A stretch of 64,000 nt of DNA from Psococerastis gibbosa. Taxonomy: Eukaryota > Arthropoda > Insecta > Psocodea > Psocidae. The first letter of the stretch is position 1. Each line of letters opens with the position of its first letter. The DNA is taken from positions 18,315,464-18,379,463 of the forward strand of contig OZ020490.1 in NCBI GenBank assembly GCA_963971405.1, in the 5' to 3' direction. Below, one piece after another: positions 22,900-33,303 of the stretch. A program made the position numbers and the translations under genes. The notes beneath the pieces were generated by a model. It saw only the letters and a list, made by a program, of their open reading frames with translations. It did no database searches and was not told the origin of the DNA.

Positions 22900-23144
22900 G
22901 GCCGGTCTTATGCCAAAGTGAACCAAGCGCCAAATGGTGAAATTTTAACTAAGTGCATTCTGGTATAGAAAAATATACTGAAAGTTCTGCCAGAGTGCTC
23001 CAAGTCGTAGGTTGCAGGATTTTATTAAGGATTTATACTACTAGGAGATAAAGGGTCAACTACAGAGAGCCTCAGACTTCTTCAAAGTTGAATTTTTCAA
23101 AATCACATCAATGGCGCTTGGTTCACTTTGGCATAAGACGGGCC
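22900..23144. mobile_element. MITE with 34-bp inverted ends, 245 bp
   Basis: The left end ggccggtcttatgccaaagt continues gaaccaagcgcca; the right end inverted is ggcccgtcttatgccaaagt followed by gaaccaagcgcca, so 33 of about 34 bases agree. Flanks acttg/actt may be a 4-bp target duplication. The superfamily is not assigned. No frame inside. Confidence 0.75.
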
Positions 23145-23904
23145 ACTTGTATTGTTGTAAAATTGGATTATTTGAAACGTTTTACATTTACGAGGCGAGA
23201 CTTAAGACTAGAAAGTCATTTAGTAGTAATAATTTAGTTCCAATATTAGGGAAAGAGATAGGCTAAATTTAATTGAAACTGTATGAAATATGAAGATAAA
23301 AATAATAAATACTACGTTCAAAAGGGGATAAATTTAATCAGTGGTATAAAAAAAAGGCGCGTTTTATAAATTGAAAGCAACATGACAAGAGCTGACCATC
23401 AACTACTCTTTTGTTCTTCTGTGTTCAACCCTTCCGGGAACCGAAGGTTAAAGTTTGGAATGAATAAAAATTCTGAGCGAGTCCTAAAAAAAAAATGAAA
23501 CCTTAATTGAGTTGAAACTCTATTTGCTGTAAGGTTGTTTCGGGAATAACTGCCCTTTCATAAGCTGACCTAACCTGCTGAGGTTTCACCAAGGGGTTTG
23601 GTTACAGGACCAACTTTGCGGAAGTTGGATCCTTTCGATACAATATTAGCAAAAATTTGAGTTTGGGTTATGTTTTCTTCGCCTTTCCATATTAATGTTA
23701 ACAACGTGTCAAATTTGATTAGTTAGTTATTTGTCACATACTTTCAGGTGCCATTTCAGAATAGTATAGTGAAAATCTAACTTAATGCTGAGAGTATCAA
23801 AGTTCATATTATGAAAATATATAAAAGGCATCTGTAGACCGTTTCTGTATGTAAATATACGGTGGTACGAAAACCCACAATAGCAGAAGATATGTTTTTC
23901 CTTT

Positions 23905-24110
23905 TTATTGCCCAGTATTCCCTGGACAAGGAGAATAATTATATTGTAACCAATTCAATACATAATAATGCATTTACCAATACAAATACTAGTACAATGC
24001 ATCCATACAATTACGTAATGTACAAATAATTTTGTCCACATTCCCAAGCTTGTGCTCGATTGGGACAAATGACCTAACATTAGTAACTTATACAGTGCTG
24101 TCTGTACCTT
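23905..24110 (-). repeat. Dispersed repeat (family S), copy 1
   Basis: The text cccagtattccctggacaag, then caatacataataatgca and ttcccaagcttgtgctcgat and acttatacagtgctgtc, matches 46570-46735 and, inverted, 38640-38812. In the 38.7 kb copy the end meets a gaa-rich microsatellite, so this is probably a LINE 3' UTR whose tail points left here. Confidence 0.55.
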
Positions 24111-24701
24111 TGACCATAAACTACTCTAGACCGACTAGACACGCCATGTTAAAATTTCCGAGATAAAATGACGTCACACTGTGGCAAAACACTCGGGTTA
24201 CCTAGCAACAATGTCTCTGTATTTTGTGGCAAGTTTTAAATCCAGGTTTGTTGAGTTGTTATTTTTATTTCTTCCTAGTGTTTGGCCAATAGGTTTTAAT
24301 AAGCCTAGCCTAGTTCTATTTTAAAACTAAACTTTTAAAAATTAATTGCAATTTCTTGTGTAGGCCTAAATCACTTGAATAATTATAGTCCCTATGGATA
24401 GCAATTGTAAAAGCTGCACATAATAATTATTGTAACGCATTGTCTACCTGTGGAATTTAATTCTATTTAGGATTTACTCAGCACTAAACAAACTCAAACA
24501 TATAATTAATTATATACGTAGAATAGTGAGAAAACACAATACAAAAAACCATAAAAACTTGCCGTCCAAATATATTTTACACTATAAGCTAATGTTATTT
24601 ATGTTGCCATGCCAACATGACTTAACCTTGTGGCCAAAGGTAAGCATTAAGTTGGTCCCCCAACTTTTTCATACAGGGCATCTAGAATGCCGTGTCTAGA
24701 G

Positions 24702-25315
24702 CAGCGGTTCCCAAACTTTTTCTATCGCGGACCCCCCAAAATTTGTAAAATGATCCCGTGAACCCCTATATAAGCTGTAAAGTACCAAAAACCAGAAAAT
24801 AAAAAGAACATGGATTTCTCACGCTAACCTAGCTTTAAAAGTCTGTAATAACGTTTTTACATAATAATATTTATTTAATGAGTAAAATGAAATTGTGATT
24901 TTTCTTGTACAATTTTCAATATGTTCGGTTCCATTTCAGAGACATTCAGCCTGAAATCTGAAATCCAGGTGATCTCTAACTGCTGATTCAGCATGCCTGT
25001 ATTTCTGAGTACGGTATGGTCTGGCCGCTTGCGAGGCACAGTGCCGTAGCCACTCTACTCTACATTGTGAAGCTGCAGAAAGAACTTTTTGTTAATGTAA
25101 TAATATGAATATTACATGAGACAAATTCACGCCATAATTCGAAAATTCATTTTTTGAACTTTTTGGTACCGGCAATGGCGGCAATGCAGGAAAAAAATTT
25201 AAACCTGAAATTTCATCAGACCCCCTGGGGTCCGCAGCCACGGACCCGTCGCGGCCCCCCTGTCATAGGTTCGCGGACCCCTGGGGGTCCACGGACCACA
25301 CTTTGGGAACCGCTG
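24702..25315. mobile_element. hAT-1-like non-autonomous element, 614 bp
   Basis: Inverted ends are cagcggttcccaaacttttt and (reverse complement) cagcggttcccaaagtgtgg. A perfect 8-bp target duplication, gtctagag, is at 24694-24701 and 25316-25323, again with TA in the middle. Near the right end is gaccccctggggtccgcagc. No transposase frame is left; internal sequence is AT-rich. Confidence 0.9.
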
Positions 25316-25329
25316 GTCTAGAGTATTAT

Positions 25330-27045
25330 ATGGTCTAAAGCTGCTACTATAAGGCTTTATCATGCAATTTATATTAATGAATTATTTATTTATTTTCACT
25401 ATTAATTGTTGCAATAATTATTATTAGGCTATGATTATTATTAGCACTGGCATTTTTTTGCTATTCATCCTTCCAACCATTTCTTTCATTTTTTTTAGTA
25501 ATAATAATCCTTCGTGACGACTGCACTGTTTGGGATGTTGCGGTGAGCAACATGGCTTGCAGCCGCGTTTTTTCCATATCAGGAAAGTTTAGGAGACTCG
25601 GCAGATTTTTTTTTAAAGTTTAAAGTAGAGTCCCTTGACCACCGGATTCATATTTCAGTTCTCTACCACCTGAACTATTATGAAGCTATGCTGCTATGAA
25701 GCTATTAGGTTGACACAATAGCACACTTTAAATCCGAAATTAAGGCAGAGATGTTAATATAATATGTAGAAAAGGAATGACCAAGACAATTTATTTTATT
25801 TATTTTACAATGAAAATGGTCAGATGCGAAATTTATGAAAAAAGCAAGCATTAAAAAAAACTATTTATCTAGTTGATTTAACGTAATCTAGACCGATTTA
25901 AATTTATCTACTGTATCGTATTTTAAGCAAGTAAATGCAAATTTACAGCGAAAGCTTTCATATTCCGTCAATTTTGTCGTACAGACAATGGACCCCCCTC
26001 CTTCTTTATTACCTAATTCCCTTCCGATTTTTTTTTCCATATAATTTAAGTTATATATTACTATGTACATTGTATACTGCTATTACCTATGGTTAACATG
26101 AAAAAAAAACTTTATAGTCTTATTGTTCGCCAATTGTATTGTTGCAATAAAGTCGTTATGCATGCATTCATTCATTCAATTTTTCATCTCAACATTTCCA
26201 TATTTCCGTGGCTGTGGAAGGACGAATTAATTTATTTCACCCAATTAAATTGTCCATTGTTTGTTTACATAATATAGCGAAATCTTCTCCCCAACAAATA
26301 TCTATTTGAAAGCAATGCTAAGAGAACTGACGAAAGCGCAATACTTACTCCAATTGGGCTCTGCACGCAAATCGCAAGAAGCAGCACATGAAACAAATCA
26401 AAAGCCAAGCATTAGCGCAGTCAAGTAGCAAAACACTGTATTGTATACAGTCATTTATGTATGTAGTACATAAATGATTACAATACATAATACACTAGTA
26501 CAATGCAGAAATAAGACTTTTGCACAAGCACATGATGTATTCTTGTGACAAATAATTAAAAGAGATAAAGCACTGTAAGGCGTCCGTTTGTGGAGGGAAT
26601 CTGAAAACTGTAGCGAATGCCCATATCATGTATCAATAAGGAAAGAAGTAATTCTTCTAAAATCTCTGATATTTTTTTACAGCCTTACATTGAATATTTA
26701 TTGAGAAATTCAGCTTTTTAGAAAATACAAGTAGCGAAGGAAACTGATTAGCTCATAAAAAGTTGAAACCTATTTTTTATGAGGCTGTTGCAATATTCTA
26801 AAATACACACTGTACATAATGTTACTCTTCTCAAGTGAATTCCCACAAGTGACGATGTTTGCAGTATAAATGGAAATTATCCAAGGGATTTCCCCGTATA
26901 TGTTATTCTATTTCCCCCATTTACTTGAACTTCTTTATTTCCACTGCTACAGACTGCATGCACTACACTTTGAGAGTTCATTCTTAGAACCCTTGAAATT
27001 CTATTTCAGCAATATTTTCCACGTTCACTTTGTAATACTTTGTCA
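25330..27045. other. No gene recognised
   Basis: AT-rich DNA. At 26340-26400 the minus strand has a consensus-like donor (gtaagt) with a possible short exon, but no frame or domain supports it. A small inverted repeat, actgtattgtatacagt, is near 26437. The frame at 26870-27169 is hydrophobic and looks like chance. Confidence 0.3.
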
Positions 27046-27051
27046 TGTCTG

Positions 27052-27258
27052 GTATAGTCCACGCAGAATGAGAAAAGTATGGACATGGAATGTTTTGATC
27101 CTGTGCAACACAGTAAAAATATTCTTTGCACAATTTTTGTTATGCCTTGCATGCAATGCAACAAGGTAACACAAAATGGTGCAAGGAATATTTTTACAGT
27201 GTTGCACAGGATCAAAACATTCCATGTCCATACTTTTCTCATTTTGCGTGGACTATAC
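27052..27258. mobile_element. Near-perfect 207-bp palindrome (fold-back MITE or hairpin RNA locus)
   Basis: The left arm gtatagtccacgcagaatga, aaagtatggacatggaatgt and tttgatcctgtgcaaca is the inverse of the right arm, with few mismatches for about 95 bp. Only about 12 bases are left as a loop (near catgcaatgcaa, 27150-27161). The outer ends contain TA next to tagtccacgc, consistent with a TA-targeting Tc1/mariner-type MITE. If transcribed, either strand would form a long double-stranded hairpin. Frames on both strands here are consequences of the palindrome. Confidence 0.85.
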
Positions 27259-27337
27259 TAGGCGTAGGCCTAAATTAGGAATAAATATATAAAATAGCAA
27301 ATTGCACGCATATCGCATGACCATGCTTTACCACCCT

Positions 27338-27397
27338 TCTCTTCAAGTTACAGCCGGCTGGCTGGTTGGCAGCAACATGCAGCATCGACGCCTCCAC
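27338..27397 (+). repeat. Short dispersed repeat, copy 2
   Basis: The string cttcaagttacagccggctg, then gctggttggcagcaacatg, matches 836-900. It is cut off at 27397 by the hAT-2 element. Confidence 0.4.
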
Positions 27398-27884
27398 CAA
27401 GGCCGTAGCCAGAGAGAGGATCCAGGGGGTCTGGAACCCGAAATATTTTGCAGTGTACCTGTAGACTAGATAGGATGGGGGTTTTTGAAGTGTAAACTTC
27501 TATATAGACGGGGTATTAGAAGACGGTATTAGAATTTTTTTGTCACAAAAATTATAACAGTTGTAATAAGCCAAGGTATCGCGTAGCGAGAGACCGCAAG
27601 ATAGGTCTTCTAACGTTAAGGACGCAGCCGCGTGTTGGAGGAAGCCAAGCAGGCAGCCGCGTGGTGGAGAATGCCGACGTATTGCAAAATAGGTCTTCTT
27701 ACGTTAGGGCAGCGATCGGCTCTTATTTGATAAAAATTGATCCTAGTGTTGTATATTTAGCTTATATGTAAAATCATTTTTATATGCTGTGGTCTATGAG
27801 CAAGTGATGCACATTTTATTGATATATTGAGGTTATCTTACCAGATGGACCCCTCCCGAAAAAAAAATTCTGGCTACGGCCTCA
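27398..27884. mobile_element. hAT-2 non-autonomous element, 487 bp
   Basis: It starts caaggccgtagccagagaga and ends aattctggctacggcctca, inverted for about 13 bases. The flanks gcctccac and ggctccac are an 8-bp duplication with one mismatch. It shares its ends, the gtagactagatagga block and the C-rich subterminal run with the 178-bp copy at 41947-42124. No transposase frame is seen. Confidence 0.75.
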
Positions 27885-27889
27885 GGCTC

Positions 27890-29225
27890 CACCCTCCTCT
27901 TTATACCACTACACCTTACTTTACGACTAAGTCCTAATGACCCAGTCATTCGGATGATGAACATTCCCTCATAAAATCCTCAACAACAAATCATAATTCA
28001 AAAGTTCCGGAACCAAACTCAGCATTCGCACCACACAAAACGATGTCATGTGACATTCAGAAAACCAACTTGCTAACTAAATTTATATACTCACTTATCA
28101 AACCTCCGAATGGAAACGTCCTCGCCAGAAGCAAACTCTATAAAATCGCCCGCTGGAAAGTGCACGGGGTTGAAAAGTTTGCAGTAGGAAGGGGGGGGGA
28201 CAATGGCGGACACAGCTCAGCGGGGGCAATAACGCAGATGAGGTTAGACCTTCGTCGAGGTTGACCGAGGGGGTGGGAGAGGGATGGACCTGCGGGAAGG
28301 GGATGAACCTGGAAGGATTGTGAGGGTACAATTGTAACTTTGCCACTTGCCCGTGGAGATTTAACGGGCATTTAATCCATCCAGTAAACTGCTGCCATAG
28401 GGGGCGTGCAAGGCATTAGGAAGACCTGGGGGAGGGGGGGGAGTTCTAGACGCTTTCCCATTAAGGGCAAATTGGAGCAGCCCCACTACGCGGCGTTTTT
28501 TTAACAGAGTCGATTTTCACAGGAGCCGTCGAAAATATCCATTAAACTAGCAGAAATGCGCCTATGCATTTCGATATATGATATGGCCTTTACTAACACC
28601 AATTGACTACAGCTCTTGAAATCTTCCCTTCGGACTAACACTTCGATCTTATCTTTTGTACAAATCAAAATTGTGGCCAATAAATAAATATTGCCTTTTT
28701 CGTTCTATTACCAAGCCAACATAGTCGAGCCAACCTGTGTACACAACAAATATCAAAATGCTCGGGAAATGTCTTCAATTTTTCTCAATAATTTTGACGA
28801 TTGATAATTTTACACTTGTCAGACTTTCCCCCACTAATTCTCCCTTCAATTAAATAACATAACATATATTATACTGTTAGAACCTAGGCGAATAATTAAG
28901 ATTAAATTTTAATCTATAAATAACTGAGTAGGCTATGCTATGGAGAGACAATATCTAGCTGAACCAGCGGAGCTGAGACACCAGAGAAAGGTTAAAGGGA
29001 GGGTTGGTGTCATCAGATAAGAAAAGGCTATTTTGAGGGTCGTACGCATATTAGTTTCTACTTTGTTTAAAGGCTTCTATAAACGCAAGTTGACACTTCC
29101 GTCTTAGGAAAACAGATTTAAGGTATAATTACTGAGACCCTATTAATATGTGCAAACTGTGGGCGTAACGTTTTCATATACAAAAAAAGCGGTTGTGTGT
29201 TTGGGATCACACGAGAGAACTAAGT
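27890..29225. other. No gene recognised; one GC-rich stretch
   Basis: The stretch 28130-28470 is GC-rich, with several G-runs and opposing open frames whose translations are low-complexity. It could be a regulatory or repeat-derived island. No splice sites or motifs are convincing. Confidence 0.3.
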
Positions 29226-29350
29226 GAAGACTTCAAATTTTTTTTTTTTTTTTTTAAATCATAACGCAACGCCCTTTGGGGCTTACGCGTTGTATGTTTA
29301 AGTGTTGCAATACTGTAGTTTTTAATGGGGCTGGTGTAGTGTGTACTATT

Positions 29351-29351
<1 letters not shown>

Positions 29352-29392
<41 letters not shown>

Positions 29393-29513
29393 CGCAAACT
29401 GCTATAAGCGCGCTGGGCAACGAGTTGCCCAGGTACCGTCTACAACAGTTTGCCCTTGTCTATTTGTTCGATTTTTTTTTTTTTTTTTTTTTTTTAAAAT
29501 GGATTAAGGGTTT
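29352..29513 (-). mobile_element. LINE 3' end: two poly(T) tracts around a folded hairpin
   Basis: A 41-T run (29352-29392) and a 20-odd-T run (about 29473-29493) are poly(A) on the minus strand. Between them, gcaaactg (29394) pairs with cagtttgc (29446), and ctgggcaac (29413) pairs perfectly with gttgcccag (29424). The structure lies downstream of the LINE coding relic at 29514-30280 and may be a 3' UTR stem-loop of the type some LINE reverse transcriptases recognise; that role is inference. Confidence 0.55.
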
Positions 29514-30280
29514 TTACAGATCTTTATAGATAGTGGACTGGAACAGAAACGGGAGCGTGTGTTGGCGTAAAGTAGCTGCATCAGTAAGAATATCGCTCAT
29601 AGAGGAGTTACTAGGGAAGGTGCGGTAGCAAGCATACGTAGGACAGACAAGGAGCAGGTGTTGTACATCAAGTAGTACCTGACAGGTTGGACACATGGGG
29701 GGTGGGGAACCCGTCATCAAGTGCCCATGGGTCAGCCTCGTGTGCCCAATAAGCAGTCGTGTTATTAATACTTCCTCCATGCGGCCGACACTTTCCCTAC
29801 ATGAGGTTTGATGGCCCTAAGTTTATTATGTGAAAATTCCGGATTCTCCCAGTGATTTTGCCATCTTTGTATCATAATTCGGGTAGAGTTAGTCTTAAAA
29901 TCACTTGGAGAAAAATACGGATAAGGGGGGGAGGGGATCGCAGCTGCTGCTTGGGCAGCTCGGTCAGCTCTGTTGTTGCCTGAGATTCCTGCATGTGATG
30001 GGACCCATAAAAATTTAATTTCGGAATATGATGCTACTCGTGTGATGGAGTTTCGAATTGTTGTTATTAAAGGATGTGTGGGGTATATCTGTTGAATGGC
30101 AGTAAGTGCTGACAGACTATCGGATATTATGAGGGACTTGCAGTGTTTAGCATTACTTATATGTATGATGCATTGTTGGATAGCGACCAGCTCGGCGGAA
30201 AAAATAGAAATCTGTGGTAGTAGAGGGAAATGAAACTCATGGTTTTTATATATAAAGGCAGCCCCTGCGTTCAGGAGGAG
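29514..30280 (-). pseudogene. LINE ORF2 C-terminus: RNase H domain plus zinc finger, one frameshift
   Basis: This frame has no usable start codon. On the minus strand from about 30280 it reads GAAFIYKN, then SAELVAIQQ (catalytic Glu), ISDSLSALTAI (catalytic Asp) and FLWVPSHAGISGNNRADRAA, the C-terminal RNase H motif (usually G-N-E-x-A-D; here Glu is Asn). A frameshift near 29770-29785 leads to the frame of 29514-29780, with LLIGHTRLTHGHLM and MCPTCQVLLDVQHLLLVCP, a Cys-x-x-Cys...His...Cys finger. The order RNase H then finger fits I/Jockey-group LINEs. The first catalytic Asp segment is missing. It is a dead copy, 5'-truncated at about 30290-30430. Confidence 0.78.
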
Positions 30281-30764
30281 ACACAGTGCTGTTAGTATTG
30301 ATTACAGGGGGGAGTTGCAATGTAAGATTGGAAAGTAGTACTTTTAGTCTGAAAAAGTAGGGTTTAGAACTGGCTCCAATGCAGGCGGCATTTACTTTGG
30401 CCACGTTGGACCCCATTTGGCACAGAATGTTCCATCTTTACGCCTAACGTGGGCAACAATTACAAGCAATTTTTTTCTGTTTACATTTGAAGACGTCAGG
30501 GGAAAAACAGGCAAGGTGCACTTTTGGTCGAAATTGAGATAATGGTGGCATTCTGTTCAGTTTTTAATGTAGTTTTAGATGACCTAACAAAACCGAAGAA
30601 AATCAAGTAAGGTTCTGCACAAATGGCGTGGGGAAAAACAGAATACATGGGAAGAAACGGCTACTTTCAACTTTAAATTAGATTTCTGAAAAACCAACTT
30701 TTGATCACCATACCGGTTTTTTCCCCGTCGTCTTCATTTTTTTTAAAGGTAAATGGAATACAAA

Positions 30765-30913
30765 CAAGTTATTAAATGTACCCGATTGACCTCTTCAGTC
30801 GCCTCTGTAGGTAAGTACTCGTGTTGAGTTACGACACGTCGCCGATCGCATGACGTGTAGAGACTCACACAAGTACACGTACGCTACCACCTGGCTATCG
30901 AAGTCGAATAATA
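30765..30913 (-). repeat. SINE-B copy, nearly complete
   Basis: On the minus strand the head is ttcgatagccaggtggtagc, then gagtctctacacgtcatgcg and cgtgtcgtaactcaacacga, followed by cagaggcgactgaagaggtc and aatcgggt. It has an A-box-like start and no recognisable protein. Sister copies are at 34335, 36045 and 55384 (complete) and at 13372, 33236 and 42157 (broken). Confidence 0.75.
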
Positions 30914-30928
30914 TTATCATTAAATTTA

Positions 30929-31113
30929 GACTCGTATCTGTACTTGGTCATGTCATGCTTTTACTTGCTTCATTGCCTCAGTGGTAAGCTTGTTTCAGCT
31001 TGTCCATTATCGCTTGTAGCCGGTGTAGGTCGACATCGGGGACGTATACCAGTTTGCCAATGGCTAAAAATTCTCAAAGAAACAATATAAATAATGTATG
31101 TAATCCATGGGGT
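30929..31113 (+). repeat. Repeat-C, left part, interrupted by a LINE
   Basis: The blocks ctgtacttggtcatgtcatg, agcttgtccattatcgcttg, tgtaggtcgacatcggggac and cgtataccagtttgccaatg match the uninterrupted copy at 15845-16035. The repeat breaks at atccatggggtc (31102-31113) and resumes at 31779. Confidence 0.75.
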
Positions 31114-31778
31114 CACTGCACCAACCTCCTAATAAAGGTGTGTCGGGAAAACTCAGTCTCGCTGATTTGGGTCCCGGCGCACTCGAACTTTGATGGGAAT
31201 GAAAGAGCCGACGAGCTGGCTCGAAAAGGTGCAGAAACGCCATTCATTGGTGCAGAACCTAAGTACGGGATGGCTTACTGCCAGGCCCGTACTTCTGTAC
31301 AAAAATGGGTGCAGAGAAAAACTGCAGAGGAATGGAAGAAAGTCCCGGAAAGCAGATTTGCTAAGAAGGTTATTCCGGGTCCTAGTAAGAAGCTCACCGA
31401 TCAGCTTCTCTCTTTAAGTAGAGAGCAAGCTAGAAGGGTGGTTGGCACGCTTACGGGCCACGGCCACTTCAACAAACACATGCATAGGGTTGGCGTGAAA
31501 AGCGACAGTAGATGGAGACTGTGTGAAGTTGAAGAAGAAACAGCTGAACACATTCTCTTTGAATGTGAAGCGCTGGGACAAACTCGATACCAAACTCTTG
31601 GCCACCCTAGGTCTGAAGAGGAAACCATCCGATCTAATCCCATCACAAAAACACTAGAATTTATCAAGAAGACTGGTGTTATAAGATGGGCGTAGACGGC
31701 AAACGTGGAAGCAAAAGACCTTCTAGGTCTTTTCTTATAGGAACTCAAATGAGTTCGCCACACGAAGGAAAAAAAAAA
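31114..31778 (+). mobile_element. 5'-truncated LINE insertion with poly(A) and 12-bp target duplication
   Basis: The inserted piece runs from actgcaccaacctcc to a short poly(A) at 31769-31778. The 12-bp target duplication atccatggggtc lies at 31102-31113 and 31779-31790. It contains the RNase H C-terminal coding relic (31117-31695) and a 75-bp 3' UTR with ccttctaggtcttttcttat, a potential hairpin. Target-primed reverse transcription by an RNase H-bearing LINE explains every part. Confidence 0.85.
31117..31695 (+). pseudogene. LINE ORF2 C-terminus (RNase H end and Cys/His finger)
   Basis: The frame reads SVSLIWVPAHSNFDGNERAD, the last RNase H motif with its Asp, then about 70 residues of linker, then VVGTLTGHGHFNKHMHRVG and LCEVEEETAEHILFECEALG. 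This is the C-terminal finger of R1/I/Jockey-type ORF2 proteins. One of the expected first cysteines is replaced (SRWRLC where C-R-x-C is usual), so the finger is likely defective. The frame is intact for nearly 200 codons, so the insertion is young. An upstream open stretch belongs to repeat-C and is not part of this protein. Confidence 0.85.
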
Positions 31779-31825
31779 ATCCATGGGGTCGTTGGCATTG
31801 GACAAGGGACCACTTTAAGTAGGCC
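31779..31825 (+). repeat. Repeat-C, right part
   Basis: The copy resumes with atccatggggtcgttggcat, then tggacaagggaccac, as in the uninterrupted copy at 15990-16030. Confidence 0.75.
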
Positions 31826-31987
31826 TAGGATTTAAAAAAATAGTTCAAGACATTATTATTCATCCAATTTAATTCTTATTTGGCCTTAATTCCCGCACGT
31901 CAATTTTCATTAATTGGGGTTTATTTATATTAATTTACACTTATTCCCTTATCCTATCCCTATTCCACGCATCCACTTATTCACTTA

Positions 31988-32208
31988 GGACATGTAGGTA
32001 GAGTGGTGCAACGGACTCTGACTTTCACCCGAAAGGCGGTTGGTTCGAGTCCTACACTAGTTACATTTTCTGGCCATGCTTCGGAGGGCATGTCAAGCAG
32101 GCGGTCCCGGGCTTTCCTAGTTGAATGTAAGAGAGGGCTATATAGCCCTAACTCCTAGGTTAGGTTAGCTTAGCTATAGAACAAAAAGTCATTATGTATT
32201 TTTTTATT
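31988..32208 (+). repeat. SINE-A, full-length copy
   Basis: The head gtagagtggtgcaacggact, then a B box in ggttggttcgagtcctacac, is followed by the body cttcggagggcatgtcaagc and tgtaagagagggctatatag and a aaaaagtcattatg tail. The B box GGTTCGAGTCC is perfect. It is the best example of the tRNA-like promoter in the family. Confidence 0.85.
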
Positions 32209-32209
32209 C

Positions 32210-33235
32210 CCGGATAAGTTAAGCAGGACTTAAAATGTTCCCTATCCTATGCCGGAGTAATTACAGTAGTCTAAAACAGATCAATTCTTCCACACCACCG
32301 CAATTATATGAAATATAAATTGTGAAGGAAGTCAAAAACTTAAATAAGAGAACTGGGATTGAAATTTGCAAAAGATTTTAAAACTAAAAGCATAGAAATC
32401 AACTCTTTCGGTCGCTGAATAATAAGTCAGTTTATTCGATCGAAGTTTCAGTCCAGAAAGCTCAGCTGGAGCATTTTCGATATCGCTGAAGCTCACCAAC
32501 TTTCTACAGTTGAGTAAAAATATCCCTTTGTTCCTTTGACAGCGACATTCCACTATGGTGGGCACATAACAAGGCTATTACAATTTTTAAATCCCAACTC
32601 TATAGGTCAGGTTCCACCAGGCATATTCATTTCGGCATGTATTGTCGAATAAATAATAGGGAAAACTCGGTCTAATAAGGGTGGATGCAAAGGAAAGACA
32701 TAGAATCAGTAGAAATAATAATAGGTCGTACTGTTTCTAAAACATGGCGTTTTTTTGTTCCCCAGGAAACTAGTAGAAAAAGACTCAGTGCCACGTGCCG
32801 AAAAATCGCCACATTTTACAGCCAATTATATTGAGTAATTTTAGTGATTTCTGTGATTTGACATGACTTTTTATACAATATACTATAATATACATACATA
32901 CATGTATATATATATGTAATAAATGAATAGCCTACGACGTTTCTACGATTCTAAAAGAATGTTAATGTTATGTTACGGTTAATGTTACGATACGGTATTG
33001 CAATTATCTAATCAATACTTATTATTATTATTATGAAATGCGTTTTACCTAACTAAAAGAATTGATGAACGGTCGTTTGTCTAAGCACAAAGCATTTTAC
33101 GAATTACATTAAATTAATTAGGTATACAAATTAGGGTTACCAACATACAAGCTAAAATTTAAATTAAGTAAAATTTATCATTCCTGATTATGTGACCTAA
33201 GTATAAATGAAATTATAAATGATAAATTATAATTT
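32210..33235. other. No gene recognised
   Basis: AT-rich DNA with a short (ta)n/(catg)n region at 32880-32920 and atgttacg repeats near 32960-32990. The minus-strand frame at 32332-32565 has no recognisable motif. Confidence 0.35.
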
Positions 33236-33303
33236 ACATCCAACAATTTCAATGAATGTATCCGATTCACCTCTTCAGCACGCAACCACCTTGCCATCCA
33301 AGT
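33236..33303 (-). repeat. SINE-B, internally deleted
   Basis: Tail-side text caatgaatgtatccgattca, then cctcttcagcacgc, is joined directly to the head-side aaccaccttgccatcca. Roughly the middle 80 bp of the SINE are missing. Confidence 0.6.

Noticed and set aside
26340..26400. Micro-exon of about 12 bp on the minus strand between gtgcag and gtaagt
   Set aside because: The donor is good, but so short an exon needs transcript evidence. No frame or domain supports it.
27006..27261. Several open frames on both strands
   Set aside because: They mirror each other because the DNA is a palindrome.
31000..31116. N-terminal extension of the RNase H protein
   Set aside because: This stretch is repeat-C upstream of the target duplication and is open only by chance; the upstream codon is not an ATG.
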